Assembly (NCBI GenBank): GCA_000827325.1 | Contig: KN832881.1 | Coordinates: forward strand, 704,616 to 768,615 | Length of the DNA: 64,000 bases | Origin: Oidiodendron maius Zn | Lineage: Eukaryota > Ascomycota > Leotiomycetes > Myxotrichaceae | Reading direction: 5' to 3' | Shown here: positions 44,968-56,415 of the stretch, one piece after another | Numbering within the stretch: the first letter of the stretch is position 1 | Layout of the letters: the number at the start of each line of letters is the position of its first letter | Program-made: the position numbers and the translations under genes | The notes under the pieces: generated by a model | The model's database searches: none | Seen by the model: only the letters and a program-made list of their open reading frames with translations | What the model was told of the DNA's origin: nothing

Positions 44968-46493
44968 ATGCGATTTCATCTCGTGGCCAGCCTCTTGGCT
45001 GCATTAGCGGCCGTGACAACTGCAATTCCAACGGAGCAGGCGCTCGAAGCATGGCTGAAGGGGCCTCAAGGCCGTAAATCTCCCGATCATACATCGCCGA
45101 GACCTTCCATCCACTGCCATCCCAAGTCGCCTGGGCGACCACCGCCGTTTCCTCAGCCTAGACACAAGGTCTGCTACGTTCGGAGCCACAATGACGGTGT
45201 CACAGACGACTCGACGTACATTCTAGATGCTCTCCACAGCTGCAACAATGGTGGTCATGTGGTGTTCTCGGAGGGAGTTCGATATTTCATCGGCACTGCT
45301 CTTGACTTGACTTTCCTTAAACACATCGATCTCGGTATGGGAGATCCCTAACTGCTCATAAGTCCTGGCATTAACCCCCAAGACTAGACATCCAAGGGTA
45401 TGTCTTGTTCTCCAATGACACCACATACTGGCAAGCGCATTCCTTCCCTTTCATCTTCCAGAATGTCACGTCGTTCTTCAAGCTTGGGGGAGATGACGTG
45501 AACATCTATGGTGGAGGCACTCTCGATGGCAATGGACAGGTGTGGTACGATCTATACGCTAAAAATATCTACACCCTCCGGCCTGTCTTAATCGGCATTG
45601 ATGGCTTGCATAATTCCATCATTAGCAATCTGGTCCTGCGATATTCCCCAGAATACTACCACTTTGTTGCTAACGCAACCAATGTAATCTTCGACAATAT
45701 AAATATTGCGGGAGCAAGCAAGAGCGCCAACGTTGCTAAGAATACTGACGGATGGGATACTTACCGGAGCTCCGACATTACTATTCAGAACTCGGTCATA
45801 AATAATGGGGATGGTAGGAAGCTTATATCCTAATCCACGAAATTGGCTAACGTTAATGAGATTGTGTATCTTTCAAACCGAATAGTACTAATATCTTGGT
45901 TCAAAACCTCTGGTGCAATGGATCACACGGTATCTCCGTTGGTTCTCTTGGTCAATACGTTGGGGAGTATGACATTGTTAAGAACATCTATGTCTACAAT
46001 GTCTCGATGCACAATACAACTGTAAGTAGCAGGAGATAATGCGCCGACTTTGGTAGCTGACGCTTCAAAGGATGGAGCACGTATTAAAGTCTGGCCCAAC
46101 TCGCCCACAGAGCTCAGCGGGGACCTTCAAGGAGGTGGTGGCACCGGTATGGTGCAGAATGTTACATACGACACGATGACTATTGACAATGTCGACTATG
46201 CGATCGAGGTCGACCAGTGCTACGGGCAAAGCAACCTGACGCTCTGTCTCGAGTTCCCGTCTAATCTCACCATTACGGATATTGTGTTCAAGAATTTCCA
46301 GGGCAGAACGAGCAAGAAATACCAACCAGAGATTGGCGCCTTTGCTTGTTCCAGCGGGACTGTCTGCAACAATATTCAAGCAACAAACATCAATGTTCTG
46401 AGTCCGAATGGCACCAACGATGCTTACTGTTTGAATGTGGACGAGAGCGCGTTGGATGTTACTTGCACCTCGACGTATAAGGGTTTTAACTAA
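44968..46493 (+). CDS. Secreted exopolygalacturonase, glycoside hydrolase family 28
   Basis: Hydrolyses pectic galacturonan outside the cell. Exons 44968-45334, 45388-45813, 45861-46021 and 46071-46493 give 458 residues. The signal peptide is [19 protein letters not shown]. Family catalytic residues are all present with usual spacing: NTDG (D243), NNGDD (D264, D265), GSHG (H287) and RIK (322-324). The second intron uses the acceptor AATGAG, which restores the GDDCVSF motif. A parallel beta-helix follows, with many N-glycosylation sites (NDT, NVT, NAT, NST, NLT). The mature N-terminus carries an unusual Pro/His/Arg-rich stretch (about residues 38-63) before the conserved [14 protein letters not shown]. 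Paired cysteines in the C-terminal half fit exo-acting members, including [10 protein letters not shown]. It stands alone, without other pectinase genes nearby. Confidence 0.93.
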
Positions 46494-47253
46494 AGACTTG
46501 ATGATACTCCGACTAGTTAATCTACATATATCATTAATTATTACTCTCCAACGCCTACCTCGCAAAATATTCCGCTTTGCGACATTGTGGCATATTTCCT
46601 GACTACATTGCTAGTATTATTTGGAGCTCTCTATACGTGACTAAATTAAACAAAATTTTCGCCGTGAGGGGGTTTATTAACAAATGGCCATATAAATAAT
46701 CCTGCTGAAGCTCTAGCATGTGTTTTACCTACTGGTCAAGAGGACAATTCGATGGTTGGTTGGTTTCGCACTTGCTTCAAAGCAGCTGAAATACCGATAC
46801 CGCAAATCTTATCACGCATTTATTTTGGTGCCTTTCGAGTCTAAGTGAACTAACCGCTCACCTCTATGATGAATATTTCCTAGCTGAATGGCTTCTGATG
46901 AAATCCCTTTCAAAGTAGTCATCAGGTCTTAAGAGACCAAAGTCAAAGTCACGTGGGGTTCGAGCTCATCAGCCTGGGCCAAAGGCTGCGCTATAACTGG
47001 GGGTTGTCAACCTGATTAAGAAATTGTAACATCACCTCACCCGCGCAAGACTGCATTTCAATGTTTTGCACAGATACTCCGCCTCTGTTACACTAAGTTA
47101 CGGTGGCATGCCCAACAGAGGCATTACCCGTTGGATTGTCGTATATGTGTATTGCCGTCTAGATAATTTCGTTACGGAACCCTTCCGACGCTTTCCTGCA
47201 GCCTTGTGAAGCATACCATCGCCCTCCTTCCTTCCGGCCCCATACAAGCCACA
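46494..47253. other. Intergenic spacer
   Basis: 3' end of the polygalacturonase gene and promoter of the XLF gene. No gene or clear regulatory site seen beyond a CACGTG core at 46950. Confidence 0.45.
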
Positions 47254-48918
47254 ATGTCCTGGAGACCTCTATGTTCCAGTAGTAGCGCTGATTCAAAGCT
47301 TCCAACCCTTTTGTATTCCGCAGCCTTTGGATCTGACTCTTATACTGTTCATCTCACGGACCTCACTCAAATATGGAGCGAAAGGCTCTCGCGTCGTGAC
47401 ATTTTTCAACGCAGCAAAGATGAAAACACTAGTATCGACCCAGGGGATGGCGATCAGCTTCGCGTGCTTTTGGATAAGATAAGAATTGGCATTGAAGGAG
47501 GTGATAGCTCGACACTGATACTAATCGTCAATGATGACGACGGCATACCGAGCATTACTCTAAGCATCACAGTCGCTCTTCCTGGCGGGCTTCACCCGTT
47601 GGGATGGCCAGTGCATCTTGCTCCAGCTCCACAATCACTACTAACAGAACATTTTATAATTCCGTTGCTAGAGGCACAGCAAGCGCGGATACGAGAGATA
47701 TCGAGTTTGACCGATATCATACGTGAAAAGGATCATGTCGTACAGAAGTTGGTAGACAAGCTTGAGTCTCAGGGCACGCAATTAGGACAAGTATTTCCAC
47801 AAGCAGCAGGGAAATCAAGTCGGAAGTCTGATCGAAAGGTCATTGAAGAGAAGATTAGAGGATTGAAAGTTTTCGACATTGAAGCGTTCAGGCAAGGCGC
47901 GAAGACCGACGAGCCACTGGACTTTGAGCGATTGGCTAGCGAAGTATTCAGAAACGATGGCCATCCGCATATCAATGTTAAGAGCACATTTCATATTTTG
48001 AAGGATCCAGAGAACTGGTGGGAGAATATCAAGGGAGATAGCTTCGGCATCCATTCTTCAAAATATAATTTGTCTGGGCAATCGAAGGTTGGAAGAGACA
48101 ATAAAAGCGCAAGACAAGTGGCTATGGAAGAAGAATCTTTTTATGATGATAATGAAGATTTTCAAGTTCAAGCCACCCCTCCTCACCTTGCTTTACCCAA
48201 ACAGAAATCTGGGAAACAACATTCCGTCGACGACTCCACCGATGATGACGACGGCCTTGATGCACCATCCCAGCCATCAAAAGTACCCGATAGCTTACCT
48301 CCATCTCAACTACCACAGAGATCACCAGTCAAAGTGACTAAGAAATTAGGCGTGGTTGGTGGTAAGAGAGACCCTTCCAAACTGGTTCTTGAGGACGATG
48401 ATGAAACTACTGACGGCTCGACGCCCTCTCCTATTCGGAGAAGTCCTAGCCGTGAAGAGGGACATAAACCTCCCATTCCTGAATTATCTCTGTCCAAACC
48501 AAAACGCACATTGGGGACAATAGGCGGCAAGAAGGCTCCCGCAGAACCAGAGAAAACGCTCCTTGTCAAGGAGCAAGTAAAGCCTAGTCGAGGACGGCTG
48601 GGTCAGATTGGCGGGAAGAAGAAAGAAGACAAAGCCACTACTTCTCTACCAGAGATAGACAGTGTTGTATCACACCCGAAACTTACGACTGACACAACGA
48701 AAATTGGCGCCCTCGAAGGACCAAAATCAAAGTTCGGGGTGGAGGAGAAGGGTAAAGCTTCCGAAGGGCACAGAGGCAGAGCGGTAAAGCAAGAACCAGA
48801 GAATATGCCTCCACCTAGGGAGACGTCGGAGGAGAGGGCCAATAAGAAACGAGAAAAGTTAAAGATGGAATTGGAGGAAAAGGCAAAAGCGCCAGCAAAG
48901 AAGAAACGCAAATTCTAA
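47254..48918 (+). CDS. NEJ1: XLF/Nej1 homologue, non-homologous end-joining factor
   Basis: XLF/Nej1 stimulates DNA ligase IV with Lif1/XRCC4 in joining double-strand breaks. The single exon encodes 554 residues from ATG 47254. The N-terminal head (about 1-150) has the family pattern WRPL, SYTVHLTDLTQIWSERLSRR and LPGGLHPLGWPVHL, followed by a coiled-coil stalk (IREISSLTDIIREKDHVVQK) to about 190. DFERLASEVF and ENWWENIKGD form a conserved post-stalk segment. The long disordered tail contains LGVVGGKR (365), LGTIGGKK (420), LGQIGGKK (449) and a weaker IGALEGPK. The protein ends in a charged helix and KKKRKF, a basic-aromatic end like the Ku-binding motif of XLF proteins; that role is inferred. 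Much longer than yeast Nej1 (about 340). Confidence 0.85.
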   Translation: MSWRPLCSSSSADSKLPTLLYSAAFGSDSYTVHLTDLTQIWSERLSRRDIFQRSKDENTSIDPGDGDQLRVLLDKIRIGIEGGDSSTLILIVNDDDGIPSITLSITVALPGGLHPLGWPVHLAPAPQSLLTEHFIIPLLEAQQARIREISSLTDIIREKDHVVQKLVDKLESQGTQLGQVFPQAAGKSSRKSDRKVIEEKIRGLKVFDIEAFRQGAKTDEPLDFERLASEVFRNDGHPHINVKSTFHILKDPENWWENIKGDSFGIHSSKYNLSGQSKVGRDNKSARQVAMEEESFYDDNEDFQVQATPPHLALPKQKSGKQHSVDDSTDDDDGLDAPSQPSKVPDSLPPSQLPQRSPVKVTKKLGVVGGKRDPSKLVLEDDDETTDGSTPSPIRRSPSREEGHKPPIPELSLSKPKRTLGTIGGKKAPAEPEKTLLVKEQVKPSRGRLGQIGGKKKEDKATTSLPEIDSVVSHPKLTTDTTKIGALEGPKSKFGVEEKGKASEGHRGRAVKQEPENMPPPRETSEERANKKREKLKMELEEKAKAPAKKKRKF

Positions 48919-49141
48919 TAAGGGGGAAGTGTGGATCGTTTTCCAAGCTTAAAATAATCACTGCCAGTTATCTTATAATAATATAACACTCTATATACAC
49001 AATACCCTCGTGTCTCTACTTGACACTGATTCCTTGACATTCTGATACAAACCACCAATCCCACACCCCAAGGGTATTAGTCCAAACGCCAACCTACCTG
49101 TTGCCAAGCCAACCAACGCCGAATAAATGATGATATACTTA

Positions 49142-52100
49142 TTATCTCTCTTCTCCAGGTGCAACGACCTTAACACTCTTCTTCCTCTCCAACCCAGTAA
49201 CGCCAAGAGCCGCCCTCACACCTTCAACGGCCTTACTCTGAGTGACCTCTCTAGCATCTCTTCTCACATTACTTCTCCCCTTTCCGCTTCCCTGCCTCGA
49301 ATTCTCTCTAATTAGTAACTCCAGCTCCTTCTGTTTCGCAATCTTCTTCTCTTCAGCTCGATGCTCTCTCCACGTGCCAGGAAGGCATGGATGCAAACAT
49401 CCTTCTAGGGGACAACAGCCCCCTGAGTATTTTGTTCCTTCTTGGTATTCTGGCCCCGCATGCCAGGCCGCCATGCACACGGTATGTCCGCCGTGTCCGC
49501 AGCCAGGACAGTACCACCAGACGCCCACATCTACAGTATCCTCTTCATCATAGCCTGGATCAATATCAGGCTCGCGCTGGCGGCAGACAGAGCATGTGTC
49601 CACTACTTGTTGGCAACGAGGACAGCGCCACTCAGAATTTAAGACAAGAGGGTCATTTTCAAGCGGCTTATGGCAATCGGTGCAGAAGTATCCAACTGTA
49701 ATATTCTCCTGCGCCATTGCAAAAACAGTGGGATATTGTGGCACGCAAAGATTACGCAATAACGCTGCCTCTGTAAAGAGCTTCATGCTATTGAGCCGGT
49801 GTTGGTATTGTCGTAAGATTGCGGCTGCTTGAATCTCATCCACTGCGTCTTCTGGTAAAAAAGGTCGAAGCAATAGAACCATGACAGAAGCATTTAGAGC
49901 GCCTGCCTGAGCTTCGAAATCGATACAGCGTTTGACGAGGACTGCAGGGTCAATAGGTGGTATCGTAAATTCGGGGTCATTTGGCCAAGGTAGAAAATCA
50001 GACTCGATAATATTCGGATCATCAGAGGTTTGCTCAGTCAATGGAGAGTTGACTTGCTCTTCCTCAGTGAGTTTCTTCCGTGACAACACTTCAGATCCTT
50101 GTGGCACAGACGCCTCTTGGATGCGGAAAACGGGGGGTGGGGCAGGGTTCTGAGAGAGTCCGTTTGGAATATTCCGTGGAAGTTCATGGGTGGCGGATAT
50201 AATCTGTTCTTCGGAGGTGTCCGAAAGTCCGGGTGCATACGAGTCAATACTCTCACGATGAGTCTGATCAGAATTATAATTGCTTTCCCAGCTGGAGACT
50301 CTCTCTCGTAGTGATGGTCCTTGATCTTGGTCACTTCCCGACGAGCCCCCAAATTTGTCAATTGGGGAGTCTCCTGACGTCGAAAACATTTGGAAGCTCT
50401 CACCAGAATCATGACGCTGTACCTGCATTCTTCGCACGGTTTCATCCTGATTTAAGTAGTCCAGCCTGAGAGGCACCTTTCGTGGAGGCACGATGAGATC
50501 AATGGCTGGAGTGTAAGATTCCAACCCATAAAAGTCGTACCCTTCAGCGCTTGCCTCGGTATGTGTAGAGGAGAGACTTGAACCTGGTATTGGTACTGGG
50601 CCCGGGCTGGGCGAATGAGCCGGGTCTGGAAGATGAAACTCATCCTGATCGATAAGTGGCGTGTGCATAGCTTCCATCGTCTCTTGCATTATGTTGTCAC
50701 CAACAGGTCGTACGAGGGGCGTTGCCATGTTTGATGTGCTCTCCACATCTTCAGCGATTAGTACTCTTGGGCCTGGACGGAGAGGGTTCTCAAAAGGCGA
50801 ATTTGCTCGGTTGAACTTTCGAAGGGTTTCCTCTCCTAGATCTCTCGGGCTTTCCGTTTCTCTAGGTAAATCTTTCACTGAAGGTGTTCTTTTCATCGTT
50901 AGCCGACACTGCCGGTGATGTTCGGCACGCCTAGTGAGCAGGATGTTCATGACATATCCAAGTAGTCTCCATGTTTGAGCCAAACGATAATGGCCAACCT
51001 TTTCTGCCACTTTCGAACAATACTCGGCTACAGAGGCTATATGTAGGTTGGCTGGGTTCACTTCGCTTGTAGTCTTCTCTGCCATGCATCCCAAGTATCT
51101 ACTGCTGAAGTAGTGGTACACAGCTCGCTTGACTGCTGAAGGGGCATGTCCGACTGCCATGATTTGTTGTGGTTTGTACGCACCCGTAACCTTCACAGCG
51201 TCATCCAATCCCATGACTGTGATATCGGCCATGCCGTTTACGTTAGGGGGCGTAGAGCTTAGTGGTTGAGGGGAGCGACTACTATGGTGTTGCTTCCTTT
51301 TCCGCTGTCTGGGTCCCAAAAAGCTTCCCACAACGTCTTCTTCTGAATCGCTCTGACTGACACTAAAGAGTGGCACCGGAGAGCTGTGTTGATAGGCAGG
51401 ATACATTTCGGAGCTTACTGAAGGGCGCGGACGCCGAGGAGTTTGTCGTCCCTCCAGTAGCATGAGAAGATCTCCATTGGGAGAGAAACCAAAATTAGAA
51501 AGACTTCGCCGATCAATGAGCTGTGGTATGAATGCGATGTCTGTCTGAGTAAAACGGCCGTCTCTATCGACGCTCCAGAGAAGATCTCTAGTATTCCAAA
51601 GTAGCGCAGTTGGAGAACTATCCCATTGCTCTATTTCTTTAAATGGCATAGCTGGTCGAGCTAGATCCCATAGGTGTACAGAGGGTGTTGGGCTCCTGGT
51701 AACATTAGAGTCATCATACGAAATTGCAACCTGAGCGGCTCGTTTTCCACGAGCGGTGGCAGACCAGTATGCAGGCCTCCAAGACACGGATGATATTGGA
51801 GCAGGCGAGGAGAAGGAATATCTCGCCTTCTGTCCCCGTTCGGCTTTTTTAGAAACGTCCCACACATAGCAACGCTGATCCATACCTCCGCTGACCAGGT
51901 GGTCACCATCTGGATGCCACGCGATAGAGTAGCAGGCGCTCTGATGGGCAGTAATTTTGAGAACTGGCGCACTCGGCTTCCGAATGTCCCACTTCAGTAC
52001 CACCCCGGCGTCCGTGGAGCACGCAAATTCCATGCCGTCTGTTGGAGACCACTTAACGTCCCTAACTGCATCGGCATTGCATTTGAAAGTGTGCCGTGCT

Positions 52101-52684
52101 CGAATAGCCAGGTCGCCTCGATTAGGAGCAGGAGTCCTAAGGTCAAAACTTTTAACAGTCCCATCTTGACTCGCCGAGAGGAGCCAGTCGCATCTAAATG
52201 GATTTATGGCAAGCTCATGCACCTGCCGAGCATGTCCTTGTATGCGAGCGAGCTCTAGACCTTCCCTCAACCGGTTGAGATCATAAAGCACGATTTTCCC
52301 ATTCCCACAAGCCGTGACAATCATAGAATCCAAGTTTCCATGCAGCCATTTTACTGATCTTATATTAAGCTGGTCTGCAGCCGAACCGCTGATATCTTGA
52401 CTTGCCGGGTGGCTTGCGACGATGCTTCGCAGATCGATGTCTTCTGTGATGGTCGACCCATCGACCTGGAGTGTCTTGAATATTTTCGAGCCTGCAATTA
52501 CGGCACGATTGCCATCCGGAGAGCGATCAAGACAGGTAATAGGAGCGCGCGCAGAATAGAAAGTGTTTTGCGAGGCGCTTGGTCGGAGCTGTGAAGGCGT
52601 AACGTTAGTTTCAACAGTTTCGGCTTCGCTGGCAGCGGTGGAAGTATGCCCAAGGAACTTCCTCATGATTTTGCCCTTGCTCAT
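49142..52684 (-). CDS. RTC1: Rtc1/Sea2, WD40-RING subunit of the SEA/GATOR2 complex
   Basis: Homologue of yeast Sea2/Rtc1 and animal WDR24, part of the vacuole-associated GATOR2 (SEACAT) complex that promotes TORC1 activity. The single exon encodes 1180 residues. The WD40 propeller occupies about 40-400 (IRSVKWLHGNLDSMIVTACG, ARQVHELAINPF, VRDVKWSPTDGMEFACSTD, CYSIAWHPDGDHLVSGGMDQ). A long acidic and Ser-rich linker follows, and then a conserved helical part (EDAVDEIQAAAILRQYQHRL). The C-terminal zinc-binding RING-like region, about 1010-1110, contains CTDCHKPL, CPRCQQVVDTCSVC, WWYCPGCGHGGHTVC and CCPLEGC. It converges with the XLF gene, 223 bases apart. Confidence 0.93.
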   Translation of the reverse strand: MSKGKIMRKFLGHTSTAASEAETVETNVTPSQLRPSASQNTFYSARAPITCLDRSPDGNRAVIAGSKIFKTLQVDGSTITEDIDLRSIVASHPASQDISGSAADQLNIRSVKWLHGNLDSMIVTACGNGKIVLYDLNRLREGLELARIQGHARQVHELAINPFRCDWLLSASQDGTVKSFDLRTPAPNRGDLAIRARHTFKCNADAVRDVKWSPTDGMEFACSTDAGVVLKWDIRKPSAPVLKITAHQSACYSIAWHPDGDHLVSGGMDQRCYVWDVSKKAERGQKARYSFSSPAPISSVSWRPAYWSATARGKRAAQVAISYDDSNVTRSPTPSVHLWDLARPAMPFKEIEQWDSSPTALLWNTRDLLWSVDRDGRFTQTDIAFIPQLIDRRSLSNFGFSPNGDLLMLLEGRQTPRRPRPSVSSEMYPAYQHSSPVPLFSVSQSDSEEDVVGSFLGPRQRKRKQHHSSRSPQPLSSTPPNVNGMADITVMGLDDAVKVTGAYKPQQIMAVGHAPSAVKRAVYHYFSSRYLGCMAEKTTSEVNPANLHIASVAEYCSKVAEKVGHYRLAQTWRLLGYVMNILLTRRAEHHRQCRLTMKRTPSVKDLPRETESPRDLGEETLRKFNRANSPFENPLRPGPRVLIAEDVESTSNMATPLVRPVGDNIMQETMEAMHTPLIDQDEFHLPDPAHSPSPGPVPIPGSSLSSTHTEASAEGYDFYGLESYTPAIDLIVPPRKVPLRLDYLNQDETVRRMQVQRHDSGESFQMFSTSGDSPIDKFGGSSGSDQDQGPSLRERVSSWESNYNSDQTHRESIDSYAPGLSDTSEEQIISATHELPRNIPNGLSQNPAPPPVFRIQEASVPQGSEVLSRKKLTEEEQVNSPLTEQTSDDPNIIESDFLPWPNDPEFTIPPIDPAVLVKRCIDFEAQAGALNASVMVLLLRPFLPEDAVDEIQAAAILRQYQHRLNSMKLFTEAALLRNLCVPQYPTVFAMAQENITVGYFCTDCHKPLENDPLVLNSEWRCPRCQQVVDTCSVCRQREPDIDPGYDEEDTVDVGVWWYCPGCGHGGHTVCMAAWHAGPEYQEGTKYSGGCCPLEGCLHPCLPGTWREHRAEEKKIAKQKELELLIRENSRQGSGKGRSNVRRDAREVTQSKAVEGVRAALGVTGLERKKSVKVVAPGEER

Positions 52685-53249
52685 GCTGGCAGGCTGTTTG
52701 CCATGCGCGACAGCATTGTGATGATGTAGTACCTGGAGTGGACAGACAGATCGCTATCAGCAGATATCCACAGCTTCATATGAATGATGGCAGAACTCAC
52801 ACCGCCTTCCCAGCAAATACTGTAACTACACCTGAAATACACAACACCTGTGGTTGGCCAGTCGCAGCTCGACCGCGCTACCTGCTTGTGGAGGAGACGT
52901 GAGAGAATCTCCAGGTTAATTCACTGTAATAATCGTATATACTTCACTTATACACACCATTCCAGATAAGAAACACCAGCAATGAAAATTTTCTCTCTCA
53001 ATCATCTACCAATACAAGCTTCTAGGAGCTTATGAAACTACAGACATCAAGCTTATTCAAGACGCCAAACACTGGACGCCAAAACCCATCACGTTAACTT
53101 TCTTTCTAAGTAAGAGCAGTCTGCCTCCATTGTCCATGACCATGCCAACAAGCGCGACTATGCCATGAGCTTGACTTTGAAATCCCGAAACACCGAACGC
53201 TATCTAGACCAATACAATACACGAGCCACAAATTTAATGAAAAGAAGCA
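52685..53249. other. Intergenic spacer
   Basis: Promoter of RTC1 and 3' region of the kinesin gene. No distinct feature. Confidence 0.45.
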
Positions 53250-56200
53250 CTATCGCCAACTTCCCTTGCCAGCTATGCCTGCCACACTGTCTCTCGACCT
53301 AGGGGTACCATTCATGACGCTGCCACTAAGTCGAACCGCCTGGCTACTCAAGTTTCCGACTGGTCGTCCATCTCCAATCGTGGTGCGGCGAGCACTGCTC
53401 TTCATCACTGGGGCTGCTCGAGGGCTCAGAACACTACTTGAGAACGTAGAATCTTTTTGGCTATTAACCATGCGCCTGGCATGACTTGCTGTGAACAGCA
53501 TATTTTCATTCGGTGGCGAACTGGTCACAGTAGCTGCCGTCGGGCTTCGGCGTCGCTGGGTTCTAGACATAGAATCGGACATCGAGTAACCATGAAGAGA
53601 CTGCCGAGATACAGAGCCAGCACGCTTCAGAGCAAGACCAATCTTTGCGCTTTCAGATCGATCCACTGGCCAGTTCTCTCCCTCTGAAGAGGAATTGTTG
53701 CCACTATCAGTCGGAGTACTGTCACTGCCAAGAATTTGCATTACATGCAAAGAAGATCGATTTGAAAGTTTCCCAGGGTCGATTGTGCGAAGTGGCGACG
53801 GATCGGAGTCAGATGAAGACAAGCTTGTAATAGTAGGTGGTGGTGGTGATACCCCCGACTTCCTCGAGAGAAATCCAGCTTGAAACCGAGTGGCCTTCGG
53901 CTTAATATCGATGGATGGTTCTGGTGCAATGGGAAGAGGTGAAGAACCGATGGAGGCACTTGAAATATCTGCTGCAAGATAGGAAGGTAAGGCTGGCAGT
54001 GACACGTTCTGCTCAGCTGGGGAATCCTCTGGCATCTTCTTGGCTTTCTGTGGTGTCTTCTCGAACTCGGCCAATGCCCCTGATTCAGTGTCATCTCGCC
54101 ATCGTACGCTCCGCTTAGAGGGTGACTTCTTTTTGGGCGTGAAGGAAATGCTCTTCTTGCCAACCGCCGCCTTCCTACGTTTCGGGGATGATCTCACGGG
54201 AGAGGAGAATGCTTGTGCCTCGGCGGCAGCAACTGGGGCGAGATTTGGTGTGGGAGGAGCATGGCGAGATTGCAGGTCCAGAGAAATGGAATGCTTCTTC
54301 CGCTTTGGTGTTCCTCTTTTCGTGGGAGGAAAGGCCTCCGTAATGTTCAACGAGCCATCTGGCTTCACCACATTTGCTGTGGCTGCTGTCGAAGTCTTTA
54401 GCAGTCTTCCGAGAATGGTCTTAGCATGTCGGATGGCTTCTTCCTCATCCATGTTAAGCAGATCATTGAGCGAAGAAATTAGGTCGAATTGGGCAGAGAG
54501 CAACACCTGCATAACCCCCCCATCACCACTCTTCTCTTGCTCCATTACCTCTAACAGGGCATCTCTTCCGGCGTTGGTCTTCAACAGATCGACCTCACGA
54601 GTCAAATTCGCCACATCTTGGCCATCTGCTGCATCTTCCAGCTCAAACAACTGCTTGATACTGTTCTGCAAAGCTGAATCGATAGCGCGTTCCCAGTTCA
54701 TTTTCTCTAGCTTCTGGTGGAAATGCTGTCTGCTGTTCTCAAGCTCTAAGAGAATTCCTTGTGCTGTCTTTCGCATGGCGGTTAGACTTGGATACATGAC
54801 TCCATCCTCCCGCGACTCACAAACACCATCGAAGGCTGCAACCCATGCAGATAGAATGGCAATTCGACGCTCAATTTGCCGAAGTTTCTTCATATTGTTG
54901 GTCTTCTCTTGCCGTTCGGGAGCAGAATTTTCGTACGCTGATTTAATTCTTAGAAGACCTTCTCTGGTAATGCCGTCTCTCTTTTCGTTCTGCTTTCTAA
55001 ACTTTACAAAGGCAACAGCTTCGTAATCCTTTTGCTGTGCCTTGAGCTCGTTAATCATAGCCATCTGCTCGTCAATCTTGACCAAAAAGTCTTTAACGTG
55101 CCTATTAACGTTATACACGTTTCTAGTAACTTTCGTCTGAATGTTCTTGGCTCGATTGGCGTATCGCAGAGTATTTTGTGTTTCGTCGAAATGTGCGCTT
55201 GAAGGACTAACACATACGATCATGACTGTCTTGCAATTTCCACCAAGGGAGAATTTTAGGAGCCGAGTAAGTTTCGAATTTCTGTATGGCACGTGGTTCT
55301 TCTTTCGGACATCACAAAGAGCATTAATACAGCTTCCAAGTGCCAGAAGGGATTTGTTGATATTCGCCCCCTCAATCAATCGCTCTCCTCTATTCTTAGT
55401 AGCGCTCGCACGCTCGCTACCCGCCAGGTCGATAATGCTCAAGGTTGCCATAGTATGTGGTTCGTTGACATCCGCGTTACGATCTTTTTGTGCAACGTTA
55501 ATTTGAAGCACAGCATGCGATCGCGAGGATGTTGCATTAGCTTCAGTGGGTGAAATTGTGCGGTATTCATTGCCTTTGACGATCATGTCCATGACTTCCT
55601 GTACGTCTTTAGGGTGATGACTTGAAAGGCCGGCTACCGACACAGCTTGGTTCGCGTCTTCACGTAACATTAGCCCTTGCTTACTTTCTCCCGGGACAAG
55701 TAAATCGCGGATCGTCTCGTTGTATATTTCGAGGTATGAAAGAGAAATATCAGTCTGCTTCTCATCACTTCGTTCACTGATCTTCTCAAATAGCTCTTGC
55801 ATGGTCAAGAAAATGATGCCAGGCTGTTGAGCAGTTCCAGTAATTGTATGGGTCTTTCCACAACCGGTTGCACCGTATGCAAACACAGTTGCATTATATC
55901 CATCCAGAACGCTGTCCAAGAGACCTCTTGTTGTTGCCTCGTATACTTCAGCCTGGGTCGTGTTCTCATCGAAAACTCGATCGAATGCAAATGTTTGGTC
56001 CTTGACTCTCTTCCCAATATTTGAGACAATACTACGAGAAAACTTATGGACTGGATTGTCCTCCGGTGGGTCAAAGATTCTATCCTGTCAGTTTCTGGCA
56101 CAAATATCGGGATACTTCGTACATACAGGCATTTATCGTCCACGACTTTAATCACTGGTCGGATGCCCTTACCTCCCAGCTTTGGAGTAGGGACGCCAGC

Positions 56201-56415
56201 AAGAGATCCATCACCGAGAAAGAGTGTGCCATCATCACATTTTGTACTGCATATTGTCAGTACCAGGGATTGCTCAGCGAAGTACATGAACGCACATTTG
56301 TGCCGCTTCTCTAATTGTGAAAGGTCGGACTCGAACTGGAAAGAGTTAGTATTTTATCTCTAGTTTGAGACGAGCGCATACCAGTCACCGAGATGGATGA
56401 CGCTGAATGAGCCAT
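53250..56415 (-). CDS. KIP3: Kinesin-8 motor (Kip3/Klp5/Klp6 type)
   Basis: Plus-end-directed kinesin that depolymerises microtubule ends and controls spindle length and nuclear position. Minus-strand exons are 56415-56382, 56335-56296, 56246-56127 and 56079-53250, giving 1007 residues. Introns of 46, 49 and 47 nt are needed to read SVTVRVRPFTIREAAQ and LIFDPPEDNPVHKFSRS in frame. The motor domain (about 8-380) carries the P-loop GATGCGKT at 134-141, switch I NATSSRSH and switch II DLAGSERA; the GATGCGKT variant is typical of kinesin-8 rather than the usual GQTGSGKT. A neck and coiled coil follow (VKDFLVKIDEQMAMINELKA). The tail is basic and Ser/Pro-rich (SSPKRRKAAVGKKSISFTPK), with several SP/TP sites consistent with CDK control. 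The first two exons are tiny (34 and 40 bases). Confidence 0.94.

Noticed and set aside
54040-55026. 328-codon plus-strand frame
   Set aside because: Antisense to the kinesin-8 tail and coiled coil; composition (many Ser, Cys, Phe) is that of a reverse-strand shadow.
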